Below, piece by piece: positions 8,003 through 17,856 of a DNA stretch of 64,000 bases (the first letter of the stretch is position 1; each line of letters starts with the position of its first letter). The translations under genes were made by a program, and so were the position numbers. The notes beneath the pieces were generated by a model. The model was not told the DNA's origin and did no database searches. It was given only the letters and a program-made list of their open reading frames with translations. The DNA comes from Acidobacteriota bacterium (GTDB lineage Bacteria > Acidobacteriota > Terriglobia > Terriglobales > Acidobacteriaceae), in NCBI GenBank assembly GCA_018268855.1, contig JAFDVR010000019.1:1-64000 (forward strand), given 5' to 3'.

Positions 8003-9184
8003 TTGAATTCTCCTAACCGATCACCATTTCGTAAGATTGATTTCGCCCGCTCGGGATTAGTGACTGCACTTTTGCTTACGGTTTTGTTTCTTGGACTTAC
8101 CTTTCTTTTCAAAGAACGTGGCCGCGGACATTTGCACAAGCTCACAACCCCTGCCCCGCTGCCGCATGTTGCTCCACCACCGCAACCCGGCGGTAAAGAT
8201 GCAATCAATATTGCGCGTCTCTCCATGGTGAACGGCTCAGGACCAGAGTTTCTCTCCACCACCCTCATGCCCGGTTTAGGCATGAGTGTGCTCGATCTTA
8301 AGGCCTCTTTACCGCTGCGGGGAGAGGTTTCTCTGCTGCAATCTGTTGGGCTGCAAGAGATTACTGAAGATGCAGCAAAAAGAACGGCAGACCATTCCAT
8401 TTCCGCTGCGGACGTTTCCCGTGCTCTGGCTATGGAGAGTTCGCCTCTTCTCGTCTGGTCCTCACGGAAGGCAGTGGATCAGGATGACCTGCTCGCAAGT
8501 GCGATCAACCTGCAGCAAGCAGAAACATCTGAAAATCACGGTATGCCCGATGGCGGCGATGCCAGCGCTCTCTTTCCCGCCACTCAGAAATCACAGCCGG
8601 GAGCTCTACCCGCAGGAGTGGAGGTGCGCTCATCCGTTTTAATGAGCGGACGAGCTTTCGAGCTTACGATCACAGCCAGGAATAACAGCAATGACACGCT
8701 TCCAATACGTTTGGGATGGTTACCTCATTTTGAATTGCCGGGGAGCGATCGTTCCCAGTTACGTGTAGTGATTCCAAGCACTGAGCGTCTGGAACATGGC
8801 AGTGTGTCCCCGGCCGCGGGCTTTACCAGCCGTCGAGGAAAATCGATCGGTAGCAGTATGGACGTGACGTTAACACACCTTAGCCGGGACTTTCTGAGTG
8901 CTGGCGCAGAGATGGACCTATTGGACCCCAAGAGCGGCTACGGCATCCGTATCACCGCGCTCAACCCAAACATACGCACCGTACGCGTGTTGGCTCCTGC
9001 TGGGCAGACATGGCTGGCAATTGTGCCGATTGCCGATGCCACGGATACCCTGGCGACCCGTGTTGCCTCTGCGCGTGGCGAACAACCGGCCAAGGGGCTT
9101 GCGCCTGGCGCAACTATGCAATGGAAGGTCCGGCTTGAATTGATGGAGTTGATGAAGCAGTCTGGCAATGAAGTGGAAGAATAA
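8003..9184 (+). CDS. Membrane-anchored aldose 1-epimerase-like (galactose mutarotase-fold) protein
   Basis: 393 residues from a TTG start; no in-frame ATG is available because a stop lies just upstream (7991). A membrane helix occupies about residues 18-36, and a Pro-rich linker (APLPHVAPPPQPGG) follows. The soluble part has the mutarotase pattern: an opening sheet with GSGPEFLSTTLMPGLGMSVLDLK (split: GSGPEFLSTTL, LMPGLGMSVLDLK), LPIRLGWLPHFELPG (counterpart of the N-x-GxHxYFNLPG loop), and VRVLAPAGQTWLAIVPIADATD near the end. The usual catalytic His is replaced or shifted (GWLPHF), so activity is uncertain. A conserved sugar-mutarotase role or a carbohydrate-binding role is possible. The identification is by pattern and only moderately sure. 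Confidence 0.6.
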   Translation: MNSPNRSPFRKIDFARSGLVTALLLTVLFLGLTFLFKERGRGHLHKLTTPAPLPHVAPPPQPGGKDAINIARLSMVNGSGPEFLSTTLMPGLGMSVLDLKASLPLRGEVSLLQSVGLQEITEDAAKRTADHSISAADVSRALAMESSPLLVWSSRKAVDQDDLLASAINLQQAETSENHGMPDGGDASALFPATQKSQPGALPAGVEVRSSVLMSGRAFELTITARNNSNDTLPIRLGWLPHFELPGSDRSQLRVVIPSTERLEHGSVSPAAGFTSRRGKSIGSSMDVTLTHLSRDFLSAGAEMDLLDPKSGYGIRITALNPNIRTVRVLAPAGQTWLAIVPIADATDTLATRVASARGEQPAKGLAPGATMQWKVRLELMELMKQSGNEVEE

Positions 9185-9329
9185 CGTGTTCTGCTTTCGC
9201 TGAATACGGCCATGTCCACCGATCGTTTGACCCCTTTACCCGCTGTCCGTACCATGAGTATTGAGCGAAGTTTCTCGTGTTGCAATCTCTTGCACGCGAC
9301 CCTAGAACCTACCTGGAAGGCACACTGTT

Positions 9330-10748
9330 TTGATTCCGAATGAGAATGAAGTAGCGACTCCCGCTGTTGCGGAGAACGAAGAACAGCACACGCAAGATCA
9401 CGCGCACGACCATGATCATGACCACGAGCACCATCATCATGGCCCCACGCTCAATGCGGACCTAACGCGCGAGATCTCCGTCGAAGTTCCCGCCGAGGAC
9501 GTATCCAAGGCCTTCGATAAGACCACCAAGCGCTACCAGAAACTGGCGCGCATCCCCGGCTTCCGTCCCGGCAAGGTTCCGGCGAGCGTAATCAAAACGA
9601 AGTTTGCCAATGAACTACGCCAGGATGTGATGGACTCGCTCGTGAATGAGCGCTTCCGCGCTGAACTGGAGTCGCAGAACCTGCGCCCTGTTTCGCAGCC
9701 GCAGATTCAGGAGTTGAATCTTGTCGATGGCCAGCCGCTGCGCTTCCGCGCTGCATTTGAGGTTCTACCCGATGTGAACGTGGAAGGCTATAACACGGTG
9801 AGCGTGCAGAAACCGACCACGGATGTGACTGATGAAGAGTTCCAGGGCGAGATCGACTACATGATGAACCAGCATGCGACGGTCGAAACCGTGGAAGAAG
9901 ACCGTACGCTGCAGGAAGGCGACTCGGCCGAGATCAGCTTCAAGGGCAAGATTCAGGAGCTCGCACAGACCGTTGGTGAAGAAGGTCTCGAGTCGCAATC
10001 GCAGGAAGAGCCGATCACGGGCGACGACGTAATCGTCGATCTGGGTGGACGTAACACGCTGCCCGCTTTCACGCAGGCACTCACCGGCGCAAAGGTTGGT
10101 CAGGAGCTTACAGCCGAAGTGGTATATCCTGCTGATTTTGGCGAGCCGCGTCTCGCCGGTAAGACGGTGGAGTACGACATCACCGTGAAGTCGATCAAGA
10201 AGAAGACCTACCCGGAGAAGAACGACGAGTTTGCCAAGACGCTGGGCAACTATGAATCGTGGAGTGACTTCGAAACCAAGATGCGCGAGAACCTGGCTGG
10301 CCGCAAAAAGAGTGCGTTGGAAGGCCGCGCGAAGGAACAGCTCGTGGATGAGCTTGTGAAGAAATTCGACTTCCCTGTTCCAGAAACCTTTGTGCAGCAG
10401 CAGATCGACATGCGCCTTGACCGCGGTTTGCGTGCGCTGGCACAGCAGGGCATGTCGCCCGAGCAGATGCGCCAGATGGACTTCAACCGTCTGCGTGCGG
10501 CGCAGCGTGACGAAGCTGTGAAAGAAGTAAAGGCATCGCTCATCCTCGACAAGATTGCCGAGGCGGAGAATGTCGATGTGGCCGACAGCGAACTGGACCG
10601 CGAACTATTTATGCTGTCTCTGCAGCAACGCGAGCCGATCGATCAATTGCGTGAGCGTCTGCAGAAGGACGGCACGATCAATCGTATCCGCGAGCAGATG
10701 CGCCGTGAGAAAGTCACGACTGCGTTGTACGAAAAGTTCGCGGCGTAG
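9330..10748 (+). CDS. tig: Trigger factor (ribosome-associated chaperone and prolyl isomerase)
   Basis: 472 residues from a TTG start, with GGAAGG 9 bases upstream. After an unusual His/Asp-rich N-terminal tail (DHAHDHDHDHEHHHH, about 24-38) comes the ribosome-binding domain with the signature PGFRPGKVP (about 68-76), then an FKBP-like PPIase domain (about 175-270) and the C-terminal chaperone arms. Trigger factor binds L23 at the ribosome exit and shields nascent chains. It opens the tig-clpP-clpX-lon block. The His-rich tail precedes the ribosome-binding domain and is absent from E. coli trigger factor; it may bind metal. Confidence 0.96.
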   Translation: MIPNENEVATPAVAENEEQHTQDHAHDHDHDHEHHHHGPTLNADLTREISVEVPAEDVSKAFDKTTKRYQKLARIPGFRPGKVPASVIKTKFANELRQDVMDSLVNERFRAELESQNLRPVSQPQIQELNLVDGQPLRFRAAFEVLPDVNVEGYNTVSVQKPTTDVTDEEFQGEIDYMMNQHATVETVEEDRTLQEGDSAEISFKGKIQELAQTVGEEGLESQSQEEPITGDDVIVDLGGRNTLPAFTQALTGAKVGQELTAEVVYPADFGEPRLAGKTVEYDITVKSIKKKTYPEKNDEFAKTLGNYESWSDFETKMRENLAGRKKSALEGRAKEQLVDELVKKFDFPVPETFVQQQIDMRLDRGLRALAQQGMSPEQMRQMDFNRLRAAQRDEAVKEVKASLILDKIAEAENVDVADSELDRELFMLSLQQREPIDQLRERLQKDGTINRIREQMRREKVTTALYEKFAA

Positions 10749-10798
10749 TTTAGCTTTATTTGTTAGTTCTTAGTTGTTAGAGAAAGAAGAGGGAGACG

Positions 10799-11392
10799 AT
10801 GGGTTTAGTTCCAATGGTGATCGAGCAGACGAGTCGTGGCGAGCGTGCCTACGACATCTACAGCCGTCTGCTGCGCGACAACATCATCTTCCTGGGCACG
10901 CCGATCGATGACCAGATTGCCAACGTCATCATCGCTCAGTTGCTCTTCCTCTCGGGAGAAGACCCGGAGAAGGACATCCAGCTTTACATCAACTCGCCGG
11001 GTGGCAGCGTAAGCGCTGGCATGGCCATCTACGACACGATGCAGTACATCAAGAACGATGTCTCCACGCTCTGCATCGGCATGGCCGCGTCCATGGGCGC
11101 GTTTCTTCTGATGGCAGGCAAAAAGGGCAAGCGCTTTGCCCTGCCGAATGCCCGTATTCTGATTCACCAGCCGCTCATTATGGGTCACGGCATTCAGGGA
11201 CAGGCGACCGAAATCGACATTCACGCGCGCGAAATTCTGCGTCTGCGGGAGCGGATGAACAAGATCATGGCTGACCACACCGGCCAGAGCTTCGACCAGA
11301 TCGAACGCGATACGGATCGTGATTTCACCATGAGCGCCGAACAAGCCAAAGAATACGGTTTGATCGACGACATCATTGCGCGATCGAAGTAA
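10799..11392 (+). CDS. clpP: ATP-dependent Clp protease proteolytic subunit ClpP
   Basis: 197 residues, normal ClpP length. It forms the barrel-shaped serine peptidase that degrades proteins delivered by ClpX and ClpC. Catalytic residues: Ser98 (AASMGA), His123 (LIHQP) and Asp171 (ERDTDRD). The oxyanion-forming NSPGGS is at 65-70. A GAGGGAGACG ribosome binding site precedes the ATG. It is separated from tig by 50 bases and followed by a strong terminator, so it is probably transcribed with tig and partly apart from clpX. Confidence 0.98.
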   Translation: MGLVPMVIEQTSRGERAYDIYSRLLRDNIIFLGTPIDDQIANVIIAQLLFLSGEDPEKDIQLYINSPGGSVSAGMAIYDTMQYIKNDVSTLCIGMAASMGAFLLMAGKKGKRFALPNARILIHQPLIMGHGIQGQATEIDIHAREILRLRERMNKIMADHTGQSFDQIERDTDRDFTMSAEQAKEYGLIDDIIARSK

Positions 11393-11414
11393 CGTTTCCT
11401 ACAACGAACATTAG

Positions 11415-11445
11415 AAAAAGCCCGGCAACCATGGCCGGGCTTTTT
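11415..11445 (+). terminator. Rho-independent terminator after clpP
   Basis: AAAAAGCCCGGC (11415-11426) pairs with GCCGGGCTTTTT (11434-11445) around a 7-base loop, ending in a T-tract. Confidence 0.92.
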
Positions 11446-11579
11446 CACGTCTTTGCAGAAGTGACGTTACCGTGGTGCAGGGTGGCGCAATTGAGAGTTG
11501 CGCTTACGGGTGTAGACTTTATGGGAAGAACGGATGGCCGCAATGGTTACGGCTGTCGCATCCAGGAGTTGCCGATTCC

Positions 11580-12866
11580 ATGAAAACAACCAAGGGTCCC
11601 GACGAAGCGCTTCGCTGCTCGTTCTGCCATAAATCGCAGGAATCCGTTGCGAAGCTTATCTCGTCACCTTCAGACTACCCACGTGCCTATATCTGCGATG
11701 AATGCGTGGCGGTCTGCAATTCGATCCTGGAGGACGACCGCGGAACCGAGTCGCAATCTGGTGGCGCTCCGCAGCATCTGCCAAAGCCGTACGAGGTAAA
11801 GGCGTTTCTTGACGAGTACGTCATTGGACAGGACCTCACCAAGAAGAAGCTCGCCGTTGCCGTCTACAACCATTACAAGCGCATCCAGATGAATAAGACG
11901 CGCGGTAATGATGTAGAGCTGCAGAAGTCGAATATCCTCCTGGTTGGTCCTACTGGCAGTGGTAAGACCCTGCTGGCGCAGACACTGGCTAAGATGCTGG
12001 ACGTTCCCTTTGCCATCGTTGACGCGACCACACTGACAGAAGCCGGTTATGTTGGCGAAGATGTCGAGAACATTATCCTCAAGCTGCTGCAGGCAGCGGA
12101 AGGCGATGTAGCGCGTACGCAGAGCGGCATCATTTACATCGACGAGATCGATAAGATTGGACGCAAGGACGAAAATCCGTCCATTACACGCGATGTGAGC
12201 GGCGAAGGCGTGCAGCAGGCATTGCTCAAGATTCTGGAAGGCACCATCGCCAATGTTCCTCCGCAGGGTGGACGCAAACATCCGCATCAGGAATTTACCG
12301 TTGTGGATACGACAAACATCCTCTTTATCTGCGGCGGCGCGTTCGTCGGGCTGGAAAAAGTAATCACGCGGCGTGTCGGCAAAAAAGCGCTCGGTTTCAA
12401 AACCATCACTGACCCTGAAACTGCAGAGGCAGCAACACCCATCCGCCCGCAGCGCGATACTGAATTGCTCCGGCAGGCGGAGCCGCAGGACCTGCTGAAA
12501 TATGGCCTTATACCCGAGTTTGTTGGACGCCTCCCCGTGCTCGGCATTCTGGATGAATTGGACGAAGCAGCGTTGATCGATATCCTCACTCGTCCACGCA
12601 ATGCCATCCTGAAGCAGTACGCAAAACTTTTTGAGTTCGAAGGTGTGAAGGTCACCTTTACGGCCGACGCAGCACAGGCCATTGCACATGAGGCGCTTAC
12701 GCGCAAAGTGGGTGCTCGCGGTCTGCGCATGATCCTGGAAGAGTTGATGCTCGACCTTATGTATACCGTCCCTGGTAATCAGCAGACAAAGGAATTGGAG
12801 ATCACTGCGGAGATGGTACAGAACCGCTCCATCTCCATGCCAGTTCCTTTGGAGAAAGCTGGCTGA
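11580..12866 (+). CDS. clpX: ATP-dependent Clp protease ATP-binding subunit ClpX
   Basis: 428 residues from the ATG with AGGAG 11 bases upstream. A GTG-started extension to 11472 was rejected because ClpX normally begins at the zinc domain. The N-terminal zinc-binding domain is CSFC...CDEC (about 15-42). The AAA+ module has Walker A GPTGSGKT, Walker B IIYIDEIDK and the sensor arginine region. The ClpP-docking loop is LGF (KKALGFKT). ClpX unfolds tagged proteins and passes them to ClpP. It lies between clpP and lon and has its own terminator. Confidence 0.98.
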   Translation: MKTTKGPDEALRCSFCHKSQESVAKLISSPSDYPRAYICDECVAVCNSILEDDRGTESQSGGAPQHLPKPYEVKAFLDEYVIGQDLTKKKLAVAVYNHYKRIQMNKTRGNDVELQKSNILLVGPTGSGKTLLAQTLAKMLDVPFAIVDATTLTEAGYVGEDVENIILKLLQAAEGDVARTQSGIIYIDEIDKIGRKDENPSITRDVSGEGVQQALLKILEGTIANVPPQGGRKHPHQEFTVVDTTNILFICGGAFVGLEKVITRRVGKKALGFKTITDPETAEAATPIRPQRDTELLRQAEPQDLLKYGLIPEFVGRLPVLGILDELDEAALIDILTRPRNAILKQYAKLFEFEGVKVTFTADAAQAIAHEALTRKVGARGLRMILEELMLDLMYTVPGNQQTKELEITAEMVQNRSISMPVPLEKAG

Positions 12867-12886
12867 TCCCTGTGCCCTTTCATTAG

Positions 12887-12914
12887 AAAAAGGCGCTCTC
12901 AAGAGCGCCTTTTT
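12887..12914 (+). terminator. Rho-independent terminator after clpX
   Basis: AAAAAGGCGCTC (12887-12898) pairs with GAGCGCCTTTTT (12903-12914) over a 4-base loop with a T-tract. Confidence 0.93.
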
Positions 12915-13064
12915 CCGTCTGCCCTTTTGTACCAGTACTGTAAGTGAACACTTCTTGCCTTCTGCCTGCTTATCCTCGCGTAATACGCTTTACAATCGCT
13001 AAGAACCCGCGTGTTGGCGCTTTGGAATCCGCGCATGGTCTGGCACGTCTAATGGAGGAAGCCT

Positions 13065-15488
13065 ATGTCATCACAATCCAAAGAGACGCTGAGAGGCGAG
13101 ACCCGCAAGCTGCCCATGATGCCCATCCGGGACATGGTGATCTTCCCGCATATGATGACTCCGTTCGTAGTTGGACGAGAGTCGAGCGTACGCGCCTTGG
13201 AAGAGGCGCTGAACGGCGACCGGAAGATTTTTCTGGCTACACAGCATGATGCCTCGGTAGATGAACCGGGTGCGGACGACATCTACACAACTGGCACCAT
13301 CGGCACCATTGTGCAGAGCGTGAAGGGACCTGACGGCAACATCAAGGTCCTGGTAGAAGGTGTGGAGCGTGCACGCACGCTGGAGTTGAACGACGATGAC
13401 GGATTCTTCGTCGCGACTGTTCGCACAGCAGGCGAGATGGAGTATGACGCCGAGGTTCTGGAAGAGTTGATGAACCGCGTGCAGTCGCAGTTTGAGCAAT
13501 ATGTAAAGCTGCAGCAGTCGTTGAATTACGAAACGATGGTTGCGAGTGTGCGCGGTGAAGAGCCGAGCAAGCTGGCTGACACCATTGCCGCCAACATGCA
13601 GCTCACCATAGAAGAGAAGCAGGAGATCCTCAACATCTTCGATCCGGCGCAGCGGCTTGCGCACATCGCTGACGCGCTCGACATTGCCATTGAAAAGCTG
13701 AATGTCGATCGCACCGTACAATCGCGCGTGAAGCGCCAGATGGAGAAGGCCCAGAAAGAGTACTACCTCAACGAGAAGATCAAGGCCATCCAGAAGGAAC
13801 TTGGCCGCGGCGAGAAGAGTGAGTGGGACGATCTCAAAAAGAAGATTGAAACAGCAGGCATGCCGAAGGACGTCTTCGATAAGGCCATCACCGAGCTGAA
13901 AAAGCTCGAAGCGATGCCGCCGATGTCGGCTGAGTCCACCGTCTCGCGCAACTATCTCGACTGGCTGCTCGCTGTGCCGTGGAAGAAGAAGAGCAAGGAA
14001 ATCCGCTCCATCGACCACGCAGAAAAAATTCTCAACGAAGACCACTACGGTCTTGAGAAGATCAAAGACCGTATCCTCGAATTCCTCGCTGTGCGCCAGT
14101 TGGTGAAGAATCCGAAGGGTTCGATCCTCTGCTTCGTTGGACCTCCGGGCGTTGGCAAAACTTCGCTTGGCATGTCCATCGCGAAAGCCACCGGACGCAA
14201 GTTTGTGCGCATGTCGCTTGGCGGTGTGCGGGATGAAGCCGAGATTCGCGGACATCGCCGCACCTACATCGGCTCGATGCCCGGACAGATCATCCAGAGC
14301 ATGAAGAAGGCGGGCACGAAGAACCCCGTCATCATGCTCGATGAGATCGACAAGATGGCGAGCGACTTCCGCGGCGATCCGGCCAGCGCGATGCTCGAAG
14401 TGCTCGATCCCGAGCAGAACGCTACGTTCCAAGACCACTATCTCGACGTGGAGTACGATCTCTCGCAGGTGCTCTTCGTCGCGACGGCCAACGTGCTGCA
14501 CACCATCCCCGGCCCGCTGCGCGATCGCATGGAGATCCTGCAGCTCCACGGCTACACAGAAGTGGAGAAGCTCGAAATTGCCAAGCAATATCTGCTGAAA
14601 AAGCAGCTTGAGGGCACCGGCCTTACCGAGAAGAACGCTGTATTCAACGAAGATGCGTTGAAGGAAGTTATCCGCAGCTATACGCGCGAGGCTGGCGTCC
14701 GCAATTTGGAGCGCGAGATCGGCAACATCTGCCGCAAGATCGTGCGCCGCGTGGTGAAGAGCGGACCCAAACACAAGAAAGAAACCGTCACTGCGGAGAA
14801 CATCAGCGAGTTTCTCGGCGCGGCAAAGTATCGCGATTCGCGTCTTGAAGAGAAGAGCGAGATTGGCCTCGTGACTGGTCTTGCGTGGACAGAAGTCGGC
14901 GGCTCCATTCTGCAGACCGAAGTGCAGGTACTGGACGGCAAAGGCAAGCTGACCACCACTGGCCAGCTTGGCGACGTGATGCAGGAGAGCGCGCACGCTG
15001 CGCTCAGCTACGTCCGCTCACGCGCGCACCAGCTTGGCCTGCCGAAGGACTTCTACCGCAACATCGACATCCATGTGCATGTGCCCGAAGGAGCCATCCC
15101 AAAGGACGGCCCTTCCGCCGGCATCACCTTAGCCACGGCGCTCACCAGCGCGCTCACCAAGATCGCCGTCCGCCGCGACATCGCCATGACCGGCGAAGTC
15201 ACGCTACGCGGCAAGGTGCTCCCTATCGGCGGCCTCAAAGAGAAGCTGCTGGCAGCGCACCGCCACGGCATCCGCGAAGCTGTTCTCCCTGCGGACAACC
15301 GCAAGGACTACGACGAGCTTCCACAGCTCATCAAGGACGAGATGAAACTGCACTTCGTGGAAACGGTGGACGAAGTTCTGAAGATCGCTCTCGAGGCCAA
15401 GCTGCCCGAGCTAAAGGAAGAAACACCGGATGCGCTCGCCGCCGTGCCGCTTCCCATCAACCAACCTACGGCCCAGCCTCATCAGTAA
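13065..15488 (+). CDS. lon: ATP-dependent endopeptidase La (Lon)
   Basis: 807 residues, LonA type. The N-terminal substrate domain opens with LPMMPIRDMVIFPHM. A coiled coil follows, then an AAA+ module with Walker A GPPGVGKTS and Walker B VIMLDEIDKM. The C-terminal protease domain has the catalytic Ser in PKDGPSAGIT and Lys in GGLKEKLLAA. Lon degrades misfolded and regulatory proteins in the cytosol. The ATG follows GGAGGAA with good spacing. The gene ends with a Pro/Thr/Gln-rich tail of about 25 residues. No heat-shock operator was recognised upstream. Confidence 0.98.
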   Translation: MSSQSKETLRGETRKLPMMPIRDMVIFPHMMTPFVVGRESSVRALEEALNGDRKIFLATQHDASVDEPGADDIYTTGTIGTIVQSVKGPDGNIKVLVEGVERARTLELNDDDGFFVATVRTAGEMEYDAEVLEELMNRVQSQFEQYVKLQQSLNYETMVASVRGEEPSKLADTIAANMQLTIEEKQEILNIFDPAQRLAHIADALDIAIEKLNVDRTVQSRVKRQMEKAQKEYYLNEKIKAIQKELGRGEKSEWDDLKKKIETAGMPKDVFDKAITELKKLEAMPPMSAESTVSRNYLDWLLAVPWKKKSKEIRSIDHAEKILNEDHYGLEKIKDRILEFLAVRQLVKNPKGSILCFVGPPGVGKTSLGMSIAKATGRKFVRMSLGGVRDEAEIRGHRRTYIGSMPGQIIQSMKKAGTKNPVIMLDEIDKMASDFRGDPASAMLEVLDPEQNATFQDHYLDVEYDLSQVLFVATANVLHTIPGPLRDRMEILQLHGYTEVEKLEIAKQYLLKKQLEGTGLTEKNAVFNEDALKEVIRSYTREAGVRNLEREIGNICRKIVRRVVKSGPKHKKETVTAENISEFLGAAKYRDSRLEEKSEIGLVTGLAWTEVGGSILQTEVQVLDGKGKLTTTGQLGDVMQESAHAALSYVRSRAHQLGLPKDFYRNIDIHVHVPEGAIPKDGPSAGITLATALTSALTKIAVRRDIAMTGEVTLRGKVLPIGGLKEKLLAAHRHGIREAVLPADNRKDYDELPQLIKDEMKLHFVETVDEVLKIALEAKLPELKEETPDALAAVPLPINQPTAQPHQ

Positions 15489-15646
15489 TAATCTGCACGC
15501 CTGCACCTTTTCCAAACGGATAAGCGCAGGCGTTCTATTCCAATAGAAATACTTATAGTGCCTGAGTTCTGTTCGATTACCGGATAGAATCGGCTCATGC
15601 AGACCTTCTTCACCGGAACCTTTCTTTCTCGTGGAGCGGCGAACTG

Positions 15647-17461
15647 ATGGAAGTAATTCGCCGCGTTGCAGACGTTACCAGCCGCATTATTGAACGCAGT
15701 AAACCCACTCGAAGCACATATCTGGAACGCATCGCAGCCGCGGTGCAGAACACTCCCAGCCGCTATGCGCGCGGATGCGCTAATCAGGCGCACGGATTTG
15801 CAGCCTGCTGCGCCGAAGACAAGTCCCTGCTGCGCTTTGGCAACGCGGGCAATCTGGCCATTGTTACGTCGTACAACGATATGCTCTCGGCCCACCAGCC
15901 GTATGAGCGCTATCCCGAACTGATTCGCGATGCGGCCCGCAAGGCAGGAGGCACAGCGCAGGTGGCTGGCGGCGTTCCAGCGATGTGCGACGGCATGACG
16001 CAGGGCGAAACAGGCATGGAGCTTTCCTTGTTCTCGCGCGACGTGATCGCCCTCTCCACCGCCATCGCGCTCTCGCACCAGACGTTCGACACAGCCGTCT
16101 ACCTCGGCATCTGCGACAAGATCGTTCCCGGCCTGCTTATCGGCGCGCTCTCCTTCGGCCATCTCCCTGCCGTCTTTTTGCCAGGAGGTCCCATGACTTC
16201 GGGCTACTCCAACGAAGACCGTAAACTCCTGCGCCAGCGTTTTGCAGAAGGCCAGGTCACTCGAGATGAGTTGCTGGAAGCAGAATCCAGCTCCTACCAC
16301 TCGCCCGGCACCTGCACCTTCTACGGCACGGCGAACACCAACCAGATGATGATGGAGATCATGGGCCTGCACCTGCCCGGCTCTTCGTTCGTGAACGCCA
16401 ACACTCCCCTGCGCGATGCACTCACGCGCGAAGGCGTGCGCCGGGCCTTTGCGCTCACCGCACTCGGCAAAAGCTACATGCCGGTCGGCAAGATGCTGGA
16501 TGAGCGTGTCTTCGTGAACGGTCTGGTCGGCATTCTGGCCACCGGCGGATCCACCAACCACACCATGCATATGATTGCCATGGCAGCCGCCGCAGGCATC
16601 AAGCTCACATGGTCAGACTTCGAAGATCTCGCAGAGATCACGCCGCTGCTCGTCCGCGTCTATCCCAACGGCAAGGCAGACGTGAACCACTTTCACGCCG
16701 CAGGTGGCATGGGCTTCCTCTTCCGCGAACTCCTCGGCGCGGGCCTGCTGCATCAGGATGTGCACACCGTCGTCGGCGAAGGCCTGCAGCGCTATACGGA
16801 GGAGCCGTTCCTCAATGCAGACGGAGCCGTCGTCTGGCGAGAGGGCGCAACCGTCAGCCGAGACGACCGCATTCTCCGCCCGGCTTCAGCTCCGTTTGAG
16901 AGCCACGGCGGCCTTAGCGTGCTCAACGGCAATCTTGGCAAGGCCATCGTGAAGACTTCCGCCGTAGCGCCGGGACGCCGCAGAGTGCAGGCCACTGCAC
17001 GCATCTTTCATAGCCAGGACGAGATGCAGCAGGCCTTCCGCGCTGGCGAACTTCATCGCGATGTCGTTGTCGTCGCGCGCTTCCAAGGCCCAAAGGCAAA
17101 CGGCATGCCGGAGCTGCATAAGTTGTTGCCACCGCTCCAGGCCGTGCAGAACCACGGATACAAGGTCGCGCTCATCACCGATGGCCGACTCTCGGGAGCG
17201 TCGGGTGACGTGCTCTCCGCGATCCATCTCACACCGGAAGCTGCGGACGGAGGCCCCATCGCCCGTTTGCAAGACGGCGATCTTCTCTTGATCGATGCGG
17301 AAGCCGGAAAACTCGAAGTGCTTGTCGACTCAGAAGAGTGGGCGCAACGTAGCCTCGCTACGAAAGACAAGGAGCTAAGCAGCTTTGGCGTCGGCCGCGA
17401 ACTCTTCAGCATGTTTCGGGAAAGAGTTTCGCCGTCCGATCAGGGCGCAACCATCTTCTAA
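15647..17461 (+). CDS. edd: Phosphogluconate dehydratase (Entner-Doudoroff)
   Basis: 604 residues, IlvD/Edd family. Converts 6-phosphogluconate to KDPG, the first step of the Entner-Doudoroff route. Cluster-ligand cysteines are visible in GVPAMCDGMTQG and GTCTFYGTANTNQ, and the family substrate-loop GGSTNH and DGRLSGASG are intact. Length and motifs fit Edd rather than IlvD (about 560 residues). No eda or zwf gene is adjacent, so the rest of the pathway lies elsewhere. The start chosen follows GGAGCGGCG. It ends at a strong terminator. Confidence 0.95.
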   Translation: MEVIRRVADVTSRIIERSKPTRSTYLERIAAAVQNTPSRYARGCANQAHGFAACCAEDKSLLRFGNAGNLAIVTSYNDMLSAHQPYERYPELIRDAARKAGGTAQVAGGVPAMCDGMTQGETGMELSLFSRDVIALSTAIALSHQTFDTAVYLGICDKIVPGLLIGALSFGHLPAVFLPGGPMTSGYSNEDRKLLRQRFAEGQVTRDELLEAESSSYHSPGTCTFYGTANTNQMMMEIMGLHLPGSSFVNANTPLRDALTREGVRRAFALTALGKSYMPVGKMLDERVFVNGLVGILATGGSTNHTMHMIAMAAAAGIKLTWSDFEDLAEITPLLVRVYPNGKADVNHFHAAGGMGFLFRELLGAGLLHQDVHTVVGEGLQRYTEEPFLNADGAVVWREGATVSRDDRILRPASAPFESHGGLSVLNGNLGKAIVKTSAVAPGRRRVQATARIFHSQDEMQQAFRAGELHRDVVVVARFQGPKANGMPELHKLLPPLQAVQNHGYKVALITDGRLSGASGDVLSAIHLTPEAADGGPIARLQDGDLLLIDAEAGKLEVLVDSEEWAQRSLATKDKELSSFGVGRELFSMFRERVSPSDQGATIF

Positions 17462-17491
17462 AAATATCCCCTTCAAATCTATTGCTGAAAC

Positions 17492-17518
17492 AAGGGCCGC
17501 GTGCATCACGCGGCCCTT
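17492..17518 (+). terminator. Rho-independent terminator after edd
   Basis: AAGGGCCGCGTG (17492-17503) pairs with CACGCGGCCCTT (17507-17518) with a 3-base loop. Confidence 0.85.
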
Positions 17519-17542
17519 TAGTACATTGCGATGAATCTTGAA

Positions 17543-17689
17543 CTAGCTACGCTTGCCCGTTAAAAAATGCGCAATGATCGAGATGATGGCAAAGAGCAGC
17601 AGCAGATGGATCGCGAAACCTGCGGTCCACTTGAGTACAACACCCAATATCCACAAAACCACCAGGATCAGACCGATAACAAGAAACAT
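17543..17689 (-). CDS. Small membrane protein, lmo0937 family
   Basis: 48 residues. The start MFLVIG follows a perfect GGAGGAAAT ribosome binding site. Two hydrophobic helices (FLVIGLILVVLWILGVVLKW and FAIHLLLLFAIISIIAHFL) and a short basic end (TGKRS) match the lmo0937 family of tiny membrane proteins with no known biochemical role, often expressed under stress. It is divergent from the DUF3309 gene at 17857. Confidence 0.85.
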   Translation of the reverse strand: MFLVIGLILVVLWILGVVLKWTAGFAIHLLLLFAIISIIAHFLTGKRS

Positions 17690-17856
17690 ATTTCCTCCAT
17701 GTGAGGCAGCGCCGCACGGGTATGTAAGAGGAAATACATCCTTGCAGCGTTGCTCCCATCTGCGAATTTTTAAATCCAGATGCGCAGGCAAACACCACTC
17801 TGCGGTACGCATCTATCCGCTCCAGAACACGAGGGTGTTTAGGAGGGACATAAGTC

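Noticed and set aside
11472..11579. 36-residue N-terminal extension of ClpX
   Set aside because: It begins with GTG and lacks a ribosome binding site; ClpX starts at the zinc domain.
13071..14996. 641-codon minus-strand open frame
   Set aside because: Antisense of lon; high GC at third positions creates such frames.
15482..16570. 362-codon minus-strand open frame
   Set aside because: Antisense of edd.
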